In this document: one piece after another, positions 1 to 7,507 of the stretch | Numbering within the stretch: the first letter of the stretch is position 1 | Layout of the letters: each line of letters begins with the position of its first letter | Program-made: the position numbers and the translations under genes | Notes under the pieces: model-generated | What the model was told of the DNA's origin: nothing | Seen by the model: only the letters and a program-made list of their open reading frames with translations | The model's database searches: none | Assembly (NCBI GenBank): GCA_022457155.1 | Contig: JAJGOT010000932.1 | Coordinates: forward strand, 1 to 64,000 | Length of the DNA: 64,000 nucleotides | Direction of reading: 5' to 3' | Source of the DNA: Cladopsammia gracilis | Lineage: Eukaryota > Cnidaria > Anthozoa > Scleractinia > Dendrophylliidae

Positions 1-64
1 AGTAGGTGGTAAAAGAGAGTTCTGAGACACCCTCAAATTCCCCTGAATTTCACACAAATATTTC
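1..64. repeat. Polinton left terminal inverted repeat, outer part
   Basis: These 64 bases are the exact reverse complement of the right end of the element (19663-19726) and also of 215-278. The match stops at 64, where the left end reads cagaccc while the reverse complement of the right end reads cctgcag. The left terminus therefore shares only the outer 64 bases directly with the right one. Confidence 0.93.
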
Positions 65-190
65 AGACCCAACAAATCTCAAAAAATTCAACAATTTCTG
101 TCAGTTTTCACACAACTCACAAATTTGTCAAATCTGCTCAAACTCATCAGAATTGCGTGGTATCTGTTGAATTGAACTGATGAAAAATAA

Positions 191-278
191 TTTGTTATTT
201 GTTGAAATCTGCAGGAAATATTTGTGTGAAATTCAGGGGAATTTGAGGGTGTCTCAGAACTCTCTTTTACCACCTACT
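191..278. repeat. extra internal copy of the Polinton right terminus
   Basis: These 88 bases are identical, in the same orientation, to the right end of the element (19639-19726), including the terminal ACCACCTACT. With 1-64 they make a snap-back structure with 64-bp arms and a 150-base loop, so 1-278 on its own looks like a tiny element with both termini. This is not a usual Polinton end. Confidence 0.92.
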
Positions 279-309
279 TAGCTAAAATGACCACAAGAAC
301 AAAATCTTG

Positions 310-359
310 AAATTGGCCAATTTCAAGATTTCTCCGCTGAATTTTCACAGAGGAAAATT
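310..359. repeat. Polinton left terminal inverted repeat, inner part
   Basis: Fifty bases are the exact reverse complement of 19592-19641, the inner part of the right terminus. At the outer edge lies a perfect 22-base palindrome (307-328) centred on TTGGCCAA. In an ordinary Polinton end this block would follow directly on the outer 88 bases; here the outer block is inverted and 31 bases lie between (279-309). Confidence 0.9.
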
Positions 360-396
360 CCTTTCAAATCTCAAAAAAATCTCTTCCGGCAAGAAA

Positions 397-955
397 ATGT
401 CTGATTCCGAAGAAGACGAAATCGATTTCACTCCTGAAATTATTCGAGAAATCCGCACAACATGGCAATCTCACAAAAATCCCAGGACTGGAACATTTCA
501 AAAATATCATCCGCAAAAATCAGGGGAAAAATCAAATTCCACTCAAAGATCTCGAATTTTATCAAGAACAAATTCTCTCCCAAATTCCCCGTGACGAAAT
601 CACAAGAAAAAAAGTCCGGGATTTCGTCAAAGCTTCCAAGTGGAAAAAAGTCCATGGCAACGATCATGCAATTTTTAATCACATAACAGGTCACGACGGA
701 AATGATTATGAACATCTGGAAAAATTCCTCATCGACGACTTTAAATATTTTTCACTTGCATATAATGACCTTCATCCCAGCAGAAAAAAGTTTCTCAATT
801 GCCATCAAGTTCTTTTCGCCCTGTTGAAGAAGAACGGTTTCAGCCCCAATGAAGATGATTTCAAACTGCTCAAACTTCCATCCAGACGGGCGGAACAAGA
901 AAAAATAATCCAAACAATCTTCAAAAAATGTCATTGGAAAGAAAATGGATCTTGA
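397..955 (+). pseudogene. VLTF3-like late transcription factor, frameshifted
   Basis: VLTF3-type factors of poxviruses and other large DNA viruses switch on late genes. The reading starts at ATG 397 (MSDSEEDE...) in one frame and passes to the next frame between about 465 and 485. That second frame is then open to the TGA at 953-955 but has no Met of its own. The second part has a lysine-rich helical stretch, then FNHITG, and a C-terminal block beginning RKKFLNCHQVLFALL and ending with KIIQTIFKKCHW. This is the pattern I associate with the VLTF3 C-terminal domain. The gene overlaps the next one by 11 bases. It is either a recent one-base indel or an assembly error. Assignment is by motif only; the frameshift itself is plainly visible. 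Confidence 0.68.
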
Positions 956-1307
956 AAAAGCATTTTCCAATGAAGCCGAGCGAAGCGACGCGAGCGAAGC
1001 GAGTGACCATGAAGATCGTTCCACATGTTCAGAGGAAGAAATAAGAAGCGACGATGAAACTCCCACCACTTCAGACGAGGAATTCATTGTGTCTGATTCG
1101 GAGATGGAGGAAGCTGAGCGAAGCGACGAAATCGAAGACTCAATTGAACTCCTTTTTGAATCTTTTGTCAATCTCCAGGAGGAACACAAGATTCTCAAAA
1201 AGGAACTCCAAAAGCAAAGTTGCCTCCTGTGGGAAATCCACCGGGAATTGAAAGAAAAAAAAGCGAAGCAAAACGGGCCAAGCGAAGCGAAACGAAAGCG
1301 ATGCTAA
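945..1307 (+). CDS. acidic coiled-coil protein of unknown function
   Basis: The 120-residue product is not recognised. Residues 1-65 are very acidic and Ser-rich, residues 66-105 are heptad-like and Leu-rich (a likely coiled coil), and the last 20 residues are strongly basic (KEKKAKQ, KRKRC), a possible nuclear or DNA-contacting tail. The ATG lies inside the end of the VLTF3-like gene, as expected for a second gene in the same transcript. Three parts of the coding sequence are made of GAGCGAAGCGA repeats, giving AERSDASEASD, AERSDE and SEAKRKR. The same repeat occurs inside other genes of the element. The frame is open throughout and codon use resembles the neighbours. Confidence 0.62.
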   Translation: MDLEKAFSNEAERSDASEASDHEDRSTCSEEEIRSDDETPTTSDEEFIVSDSEMEEAERSDEIEDSIELLFESFVNLQEEHKILKKELQKQSCLLWEIHRELKEKKAKQNGPSEAKRKRC

Positions 1308-1452
1308 GCGGTGTTTTGAAATAACAGACTTTGTGAATATTAATGTGAAACATTCATATTCTAGGCTTGTCACATGATTTATTTTAACCAATTAGATCTT
1401 TACACGAAATTTATACAATTTTCGATATATATTTTTCACAAAATATGAAATT

Positions 1453-1965
1453 TTTTTTCAGCGGAATATTTTTTTAGTCAAAAAATATTTCCCCCAGATT
1501 TCAGCGGAATATTTTTTCCAGAATTTTTTCAGCGGAATATTTTTTCCAGAATTTTTTCAGCGGAATGTTTTGTTCAGCGGAATATTTTTTTTCAGAATTT
1601 TTTCAGCGGAATATTTTTTTTTTCAGAATTTTTTCAGCGGAATATTTTTTTTTCAGAATTTTTTCAGCGGAATATTTTTTCCAGAATTTTTCAGCGGAAT
1701 ATTTTTTTCAGAATTTTTCAGCGGAATATTTTTTCCAGAATTTTTTTCAGCGGAATATTTTTTTCAGCGGAATATTTTTTTCAGCGGAATATTTTTTTCC
1801 AGAATTTTTTTCAGCGGAATATTTTTTTCAGCGGAATATTTTTTTCCAGAATTTTTTTCAGCGGAATATTTTTTTCCAGAATTTTTTTCAGCGGAATATT
1901 TCTTCCAGAATTTTTTTCAGCGGAATATTTTTTTCCAGAATTTTTTTCAGCGGAATATTTTTTGT
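1453..1965. repeat. AT-rich minisatellite, about 19 copies
   Basis: About 19 copies of a 20-36-base unit built around CAGCGGAATATTTTTTT, alternating with CCAGAATTTTTT. It fills the gap between the two convergent genes on either side and ends 11 bases before the integrase stop codon. Long open frames across it (1565-2143 and 1570-1971) are a by-product of the repeat. The core CAGCGG also appears in the inner terminal repeats. No function is visible; it could act as a 3' end or an origin-like AT-rich tract. The 1308-1452 stretch before it holds nothing recognisable. Confidence 0.85.
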
Positions 1966-1975
1966 GTCTAACGCG

Positions 1976-2929
1976 TTAGACACCAAGCTTTTCCACATCG
2001 CTCAATGGAACCCAAGAATTAAATTTGTCAGGGTAACTTTTCCATTTTACAAGCGCGAGTTTTCGCTTATTATCGCGGCGAATAACTTTTTCAATTCGAA
2101 ACACATCTTGCGTTGTCTTTTGAAGTTCCGCTTCGTAAAATGATCCGGTGATTGATTCTCCCAACAGATCGACTAATTTATACGTTACAGGGTTTGTGTT
2201 CTTTATTTCGTCAATCACAAATATCTCCTCTGTCCAATTCGGGGTGAAACCCTTGTCAAATATCTTTCTGTTTAAACTTTGAAATTCTCACCCTGTCGCC
2301 AACCCTGAATTTTGCCGGGTTGTGTTTAGCATAAATTAAATCTCCGTATAAATTAGCGAAAACCTTTTTCTCATTTTCCTGTTTGCTCGCCTCTGCGGGA
2401 GTCATCCGAATGCTCGAATGAAAACGATGATTATATTCATCCAGTAATTTGCCAAGTTTGTCCCAGTATATTGTATTGTTGTTTTCAGAAAACATCCGGA
2501 AGAGTTTCTCCTTAAAAGACCTGTTCCAGCGCTCAACAACAGATGCCTTTTCTTCGTTTTGTGTTGTGTACAATTTTACCCCATTCTCGCTCAGGAGATG
2601 GTTCATTATTCCATTGAAAAATTCAGATCCTTTGTCAGTCCAGAGCATTTTCGGTTTTCGCTCCGTTTAAATATATCTCGGAAAGCATCAGCCACTGTTT
2701 GACCTCGCTTGTCTTTCAGGGGGCGAATCCAACCGAATTTTGAGAAAACATCGATCACCATCAGCAGGTATCTGATCCCTTTATTCCACCTCGAAAATTT
2801 CCCCATCTCGACCAGATCAGCCGCCCAGATGTTGTCAATCCCATATGCTATGACTCGCCTCTTTGGAAAGCGCCGCCTGATTGGCCGGTGTAAGTTCGAT
2901 TGCCAGATTTTGAGTCCACTGGCCTTCAC
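1976..2929 (-). pseudogene. retrovirus-type integrase with C-terminal chromodomain, frameshifted
   Basis: Polinton integrases insert the linear DNA into the host genome. The reading comes in three open pieces: 2929-2645 (HRPIRRRF then AADLVEM with the first catalytic Asp), 2648-2256 (WTDKGSEF with the second Asp, then SVVERWNR with the catalytic Glu) and 2270-1976 (chromodomain, VKWKSYPDKFNSWVPL). Single-base shifts lie near 2655 and near 2262. The N-terminal zinc-binding domain expected upstream is absent: the frame begins with GTG at 2927-2929, directly after the TGA of the PLA2-like gene (2930-2932). All three catalytic acids are kept. As sequenced it cannot make one full protein without frameshifting, so it is decayed or contains sequencing errors. 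Confidence 0.88.
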
Positions 2930-3696
2930 TCAAAATCTTTTCCCGTTTTTTGGAGCGCCGAGGCCAAGTTTCTGTTTTGCTTGAATTGTGTTTCTCGCCA
3001 AAGCATGACCCCACTGTCTTTCTTTCCAGGGAATGGCATCCAAAGCGGCAACCATTTTCCTGTCTGCTTCGTTCTTGCATTTGCGCGGATCCGCTTTCTT
3101 TGCGCAGACTGAATAATCAACATCGTGCTGCATAGCAACTGCATCTGTTTTTCCTGTGGGCTGCTGCCATAATTTCGAGAATTTTTCCCCTTTTCATCAA
3201 ATCTGACTTGTTTTTCGAGTGGGTTCCAGGGGCCGGTATAATTATGTCCAGGCAAAGTGAAACCTTTCTTTGGTCTTGGCAGCTTCCCAATCAGGGAATG
3301 AACATCTAAAGCACCCCCATCCAAATCTGCTCGATCTGTTTTATATTTTCTGTTTGGTCTAATCGCAATCCAATGCTTTCTTTTGAGTGTTTTTATTTCG
3401 CAACAATTCACTAGCTCCATAACGACCCATTTCAACTGTTTTTTTCCCAATCCAAGGCAGCGCATGCGCGACGCCAGTCAGCGCAAGTTCACCGATGCCC
3501 CCGCCACGCGGGGGCCGACTCAGTTTCCCGATTTCGCTCTGCGGCTCGCTCCGCTCGCTTTCACAAATCTTGTTTTTTTGATTCCGCAGGAAGCGCAATG
3601 GCAAAACCACATCTTTCTGCCATTTTTTGCAGTCTGGAATCCAGCTGGTTTCACGCAATCAGTTTGTTTTTTTTCCTTCACGCAATATGATTTCAT
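2930..3696 (-). pseudogene. zinc-ribbon plus PLA2-like protein, frameshifted
   Basis: The layout is an N-terminal zinc-ribbon-like segment followed by a PLA2-like domain of the kind known from parvovirus VP1 and several Polintons, where it may help a virion cross membranes. ATG 3696 follows the protease TGA directly. The zinc-ribbon part has NGRKMW and CASCGIKKTRFV; the expected first CxxC reads CVKE. The PLA2 part has LPGHNYTGPWNPLE (calcium-loop-like) and AMQHDVDYS with the catalytic His-Asp, then EADRKMVAAL and KQKLGLG. The frame changes three times: near 3540-3560, where a GAGCGAAGCG-type repeat is inserted, near 3365, and near 3185 in a GGGGAAAAA run. The gene runs into the integrase. 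Family assignment is by motif and the breaks are visible. Confidence 0.78.
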
Positions 3697-3698
3697 TT

Positions 3699-4133
3699 TC
3701 AATCGAAATATTCTTTTATGAATTTTTCATTCCCCATCGTATCAGTCAGACTGAGAGGCTGGAGAATATCATAGAAATCTTTCCCCTGCGACCATTGATG
3801 GAGGAAGAAGAGGCAATAATACCCGCAAAGAACGCTGTTGATGTTTTGATATTGACTGCTGTTCCAAATCACCGGTTTGGAACTTTTGAATTCCTGGGGA
3901 AATCCCATCCCAAAAGAGTCGAAATACCACGTGAATTTCTGTCCGGGGGCGCAGCACACCCAGTGAGTTCCGGCATTTTCAAGCGAATCAAGATTGATAA
4001 TGCAGGGACTGTGTTCTCGGGGCATGGCTTCATCCCTGGCGAAAATCCCTTTGAAATTGGGAATTTTCAGAAAATCAATCCACTGGAGAAGATCAAGGTT
4101 GGTCAGTGGTTTGTTCACGAATTTGGGTTTCAC
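3699..4133 (-). CDS. adenain-type cysteine protease (capsid maturation)
   Basis: Predicted to cleave capsid proteins during virion maturation, as adenovirus protease does. The 144-residue product has the expected triad in order: His57 in GTHWVCC, Asp72 in WYFDSFG, an oxyanion Gln near 94-96, and Cys107 in CGYYCLFFL. Length is normal for Polinton proteases. The frame starts with GTG at 4131-4133, overlapping the TGA of the pX-like gene. No ATG lies in frame at the expected N-terminus, and the first ATG is codon 37, which would remove little of the catalytic core. An ATG-to-GTG change in an original ATGA overlap is possible. It sits in the minus-strand late block, with its stop directly before the PLA2-like ATG. 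Confidence 0.9.
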   Translation of the reverse strand: MKPKFVNKPLTNLDLLQWIDFLKIPNFKGIFARDEAMPREHSPCIINLDSLENAGTHWVCCAPGQKFTWYFDSFGMGFPQEFKSSKPVIWNSSQYQNINSVLCGYYCLFFLHQWSQGKDFYDILQPLSLTDTMGNEKFIKEYFD

Positions 4134-4999
4134 AATATTGCCCCGAGAACTGGGATGTTGTTGAATGGACTTTTCGATCCCAGCAGAAGTCCCGTTCCTT
4201 TTTTGGATTTTTTTCCCATCCCAATTTTTCGTCCCCAGGTTCCGATGAATGGGGGAGGTTGAAACGGATGCGCCCCCAATCTCGGCGCGCCTTTTCCTTT
4301 GGGGCGCCCAACTCTAGGAGCGCCTTTTCCTTTGGGGCGACCAACTCTTGGCGCTCCTTTTCCCTTTGGGCGACCAACTCTAGGCGCTCCTTTCCCAAAC
4401 AAATTTTTCACCATGTCCAGCGCCAGTGGAATTCCGATGGAAGCCAGCACAGTTCCCAACAATCCACCAGATTGTTTTGCTGATGGTTTTATCGTCAGTT
4501 GTCCTCCTGATTTCAGGGCAGACAAAATATCCTGTTTCTGCTTATTTGTCAACAAATGTTTATTGTCAATCAGTTTCTGAATTTTATCTTGGGGAATGAG
4601 AAACCCGCCCGTTTGCCCGCCTCCCTTCCCGCTTATTTTTTTCACAACTTGACTCGCTCCTTCACTCGCCAAACCAGCCAATGCTGACAGTCCCAGTGTC
4701 TTTGCCAGGGTGGGTGCCAGGGAACGAGCCAGGGGAACAATAGCAGAGAAAAGACTTCCACCTTGCTTCATTACCTTTCGGATTTGCGTTTTTGATATCT
4801 TGATTTCAACTCCCTTTCCCTGAGATGCGGCTTTGGCAATTCGGTTCTTTTGATTGACTGTCAGCATCAGTTCATCATTTCCGCGTGTTTGATTTTTTTT
4901 CAGCCTCAGGGTGATAGCGCAGTTTGCTTTGAATGCTCTTCCAAGCTTCTTTTTTTGCCCTTCCGACAGATTTACTTTATATGGGTGATATGTTGTCAT
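4130..4999 (-). CDS. pX-like minor virion protein
   Basis: This matches a conserved Polinton/adintovirus minor virion protein; a resemblance to adenovirus core protein X is the usual reading. From ATG 4999 (MTTYHPYKVNL) it has 289 residues. The first third is basic and repeats a K-x-I-x-K-A pattern (LTVNQKNRIAKA, KISKTQIRKVMKQGGSL). The middle is hydrophobic and Gly/Ala-rich, followed by GGFLIPQDKI and SGGLLGTVLASIGIPLAL, the signature of the family. Near the C-terminus a basic unit, GRPKGKGAPRV, is repeated three times in tandem, likely DNA-binding. ATG 4999 is preferred over upstream starts because it sits in a TTTAAAATG motif and clears the capsid gene stop (5036). Confidence 0.8.
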   Translation of the reverse strand: MTTYHPYKVNLSEGQKKKLGRAFKANCAITLRLKKNQTRGNDELMLTVNQKNRIAKAASQGKGVEIKISKTQIRKVMKQGGSLFSAIVPLARSLAPTLAKTLGLSALAGLASEGASQVVKKISGKGGGQTGGFLIPQDKIQKLIDNKHLLTNKQKQDILSALKSGGQLTIKPSAKQSGGLLGTVLASIGIPLALDMVKNLFGKGAPRVGRPKGKGAPRVGRPKGKGAPRVGRPKGKGAPRLGAHPFQPPPFIGTWGRKIGMGKKSKKGTGLLLGSKSPFNNIPVLGAIL

Positions 5000-5035
5000 T
5001 TTAAATGACAAGATATGTTTTTCACAGATCACACG

Positions 5036-6316
5036 TCACACGATAACCAGCTCATTTCCAATCTTATCGATTTTCACTTCTTCTTCATAGAGAACTATCG
5101 CATGTACATTGAAGTTTGCCGCTGCATCTGCGTTCAATCGATACCTGAATATCAGCTGCTTGGGATCTCTTGTTGGTTTTTCAGTTTGATAAGTCAGATC
5201 GAAATAGATCAACGGGAAAAGAGATTTGAAATTGGCCAGATTCAACTGTGTCCCTGTGTTGTAGTCATTTTTCCTCATTGCATAAGCCATGACATCCTGG
5301 AAAATTCTCACTTTGCTTTCACTGTCATACTCTGTTTCCGGGTAGAAAACTCCGTTTCCATATTCCAGCCGGCAGTTCGACAAGGATGAGTCTGCATTGT
5401 CCGCATTCAGCTTGAAAGTGTTCATGAGATAAGGGCTATCTTCTTCTTTAGCGTCATCATTGGTTCTTTTAAGATAAACAAAAATATGCTTAACATTGTC
5501 AATACTTGCGGATATCTGGAAGAATCCTGATGACTGCGTAGGAGCTGATTCGGAATACATCTCCCTCAGATATTTCCATTGCGTTTCTTTCAGGAATGAA
5601 CTGACAAATTTGTCATAAAGAGAATCTTTCGGTGTCAATCTGGGGACCCAAAGCAAAAACCTATTCACAACAACTCTTCCAGCATCAGTGCCATTAGCCA
5701 TATGAATTAATTCATTATCCTGTTGAAGCTTAATCTCAAATTGGAGCTGCATAGGCACAAGCATCTTATCCTCCAACTCTTCGAAAAAGGAAAAGCGATT
5801 CAGGGGAATGATTGTGTTAATGTTCTTTGCACCACCGTTTCCATCGTTTTGCGCTGCTTGAGATTGCACCCGCCGAGCTTCAAATCCAAGATTCGTATTA
5901 GCGGTTGTTGCATCAGTATCCAAATACCAGAAACTGTTCTTGGCGACTGATCTGCTGAAGTCATCGGAGTATTCTAGCAAATTTTTAATAAAAGTAACGT
6001 TATGCAGATTATCAGTCTCATAAACAATCTTTCCAGCAGAACTAATCTTCAGGTGATTAATCAGGGAATGAGCGCCATTGATCACTGTGATTCTGTCAGC
6101 TGCGGCATACCCAGCGCCGTCTGCTAATTTCTGGAGTTGAAACTGCACCTCGAAATACGCATTATACCAATCATAGAATGCGGATCGGTCATTAATCGTG
6201 AATTTATAACCACTTTTTTGTTGATGTTGCCCATTAGCTGGAGCTCGGATTGTGTCATTCAGCTGGAAGCGCACTAATTCATTTCTTTGAAGATATTCAT
6301 TCGATCGGAAAGCCAT
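5036..6316 (-). CDS. double-jelly-roll major capsid protein
   Basis: This is the major capsid protein of the Polinton virion. From the internal ATG at 6316 (MAFRSNEYLQ) it has 426 residues, the normal Polinton size. Typical segments include an N-terminal strand with ELVRFQLNDT, FYDWYNAYFEVQFQL, a central RFSFFEELEDKMLVPMQLQF that opens the second half, and a C-terminal LIFRYRLNADAAANFNVHAI. The ATG is preceded by TATAAA, giving TATAAAATG as at other Polinton genes, so it is probably the true start. However, the frame is also open upstream into the neighbouring small protein (6733), so a 565-residue fusion can be read. No stops or gaps are seen in the capsid part. Confidence 0.93.
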   Translation of the reverse strand: MAFRSNEYLQRNELVRFQLNDTIRAPANGQHQQKSGYKFTINDRSAFYDWYNAYFEVQFQLQKLADGAGYAAADRITVINGAHSLINHLKISSAGKIVYETDNLHNVTFIKNLLEYSDDFSRSVAKNSFWYLDTDATTANTNLGFEARRVQSQAAQNDGNGGAKNINTIIPLNRFSFFEELEDKMLVPMQLQFEIKLQQDNELIHMANGTDAGRVVVNRFLLWVPRLTPKDSLYDKFVSSFLKETQWKYLREMYSESAPTQSSGFFQISASIDNVKHIFVYLKRTNDDAKEEDSPYLMNTFKLNADNADSSLSNCRLEYGNGVFYPETEYDSESKVRIFQDVMAYAMRKNDYNTGTQLNLANFKSLFPLIYFDLTYQTEKPTRDPKQLIFRYRLNADAAANFNVHAIVLYEEEVKIDKIGNELVIV

Positions 6317-6733
6317 TTTATATTGTTTTTTTCTTTTTCGGACTCCCTGTCCAGAGATCAACCTGTTCAATATGGCATCAGAACTTTCTGCGGAGGTTGA
6401 CGCAGGGGCTGATTGTGGTCGAGCTGAGCGAAGCGAAGCGAGCGAAGCGAGAGCTGGCGGTTTTTTGCTCCCCTTTCTCATATTTCCCAGCTTTTTCATG
6501 ATCAAATCACCAGATTTTTCAACTACTTTTTTGCCGAGTTTATCCCCAGCGTGAGAAATTCCTGATTCCAATGCTTTTTTCGCAATGGGTTTTGCGAATT
6601 TATTGAAGACGACTGATGCGACCTTCCTCATTGGTTTGAAAATATTATCTACAATGACACCTGTTCCTTTGTGCCGGAAGACAAACCGCCCCAGCTGGGG
6701 GTGGAAAAAACGAGAGAATTCATAACTTTTCAT
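6317..6733 (-). CDS. small basic virion protein, in frame with the capsid gene
   Basis: These 139 codons begin at ATG 6733 (MKSYEFSRFFHPQLGRFVFRH) and read without a stop into the capsid protein. The product is basic: an aromatic N-terminus, a Lys-rich helical middle (KPIAKKALESGISHAG, KKVVEKSGDLIMKKL), a Ser/Ala-rich linker and AILNRLISGQGVRKRKKQ at the end. In related Polintons I know this as a separate small protein next to the capsid gene, so the missing stop here suggests a fusion or a lost stop codon. The linker (ALASLASLRSARP) is encoded by the GCGAAGCG-type repeat at 6418-6455. ATG 6733 overlaps the penton TGA as ATGA. No function is established. Confidence 0.7.
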
Positions 6734-7506
6734 TTTATTTGTTTTTTCAAGATAAGCGAGAACGCTGTATCAGCTCCATTCAAATCAACAACCCGCCTTT
6801 TCCCATCAGTGATCCAGATCCGAATGGAGCTTATTCTGTTTTTATTCACAGGGCTGAACCTCACTCTCATGGGTTCCAAAGTGAAACTATAGGAGGCCTG
6901 CAGAACAGATGTTGAAAAGGAGAAGATGATATCGCTCTCTTCCCCATCCACAAGCGAATCACTTGTGAGATCGCAATGAACGTTCAACATATCAGTATCT
7001 TGGCTGAGGTTTGGAACTCTGGGGCCAATGTTGACTTTGTCTTTCAGAATCTTTTTCTCAAACCCAATGAGTTCGCCAAAGTTGGATTTCTCGAGATCAA
7101 GTTGCCAGTTTTCTTCCAGCGTGATTGTTACTCTGAAAGTTGTGGGAGAGAAAGCAAGATTGATTGGGAATTTTTCATTCTTTCCTGGGGTGCTGCCTGC
7201 GAGGGGGCCTGTTGCGTTTCGAATTGCCGCATTCAAAGTGGAATAATCCCAAACCCCAGCGGGAAAGGTGATATCGGAAAATGTTTTCCCACCGTCAGAG
7301 CTGAATCTGATCAGCTGATTTTTCAATGCCGCATTGATGTTATACCACGTAAAACTCATATTGATAATTCTGTTCAACCCAACAACATATTGGGAATTTG
7401 GATCCAAAACAATGGGCCGATTGAATTTTCTTGTGAAATTTTCTGGTTTGTTTCCCCCAGTCTTGACGGAAAAGGAGGACAGGACAATTTCTCTTTCGAT
7501 TTCCAT
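6730..7506 (-). CDS. penton-like single-jelly-roll minor capsid protein
   Basis: This is the vertex (penton) protein of the Polinton capsid. ATG 7506 (MEIEREIVLSSFSVKTGG) is chosen because it lies two bases after the stop of the preceding gene and has CTCTAAAATG; 258 residues follow. Diagnostic segments are FNRPIVLDPNSQYVVGL near the N-terminus, FGELIGFEKKIL in the middle, DMLNVHCDL, and the C-terminal strand pair LEPMRVRFSPVNKNRISSI with ITDGKRRVVDLNGADTAFSL. Length and motif order agree with Polinton mCPs. The gene ends in an ATGA overlap with the next gene, consistent with co-expression of the structural block. Confidence 0.9.
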   Translation of the reverse strand: MEIEREIVLSSFSVKTGGNKPENFTRKFNRPIVLDPNSQYVVGLNRIINMSFTWYNINAALKNQLIRFSSDGGKTFSDITFPAGVWDYSTLNAAIRNATGPLAGSTPGKNEKFPINLAFSPTTFRVTITLEENWQLDLEKSNFGELIGFEKKILKDKVNIGPRVPNLSQDTDMLNVHCDLTSDSLVDGEESDIIFSFSTSVLQASYSFTLEPMRVRFSPVNKNRISSIRIWITDGKRRVVDLNGADTAFSLILKKQIK

Positions 7507-7507
7507 T

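Noticed and set aside
1565..2143. 192-codon frame rich in FFSAEYFFQ
   Set aside because: Pure translation of the minisatellite; two frames are open and there is no unique sequence.
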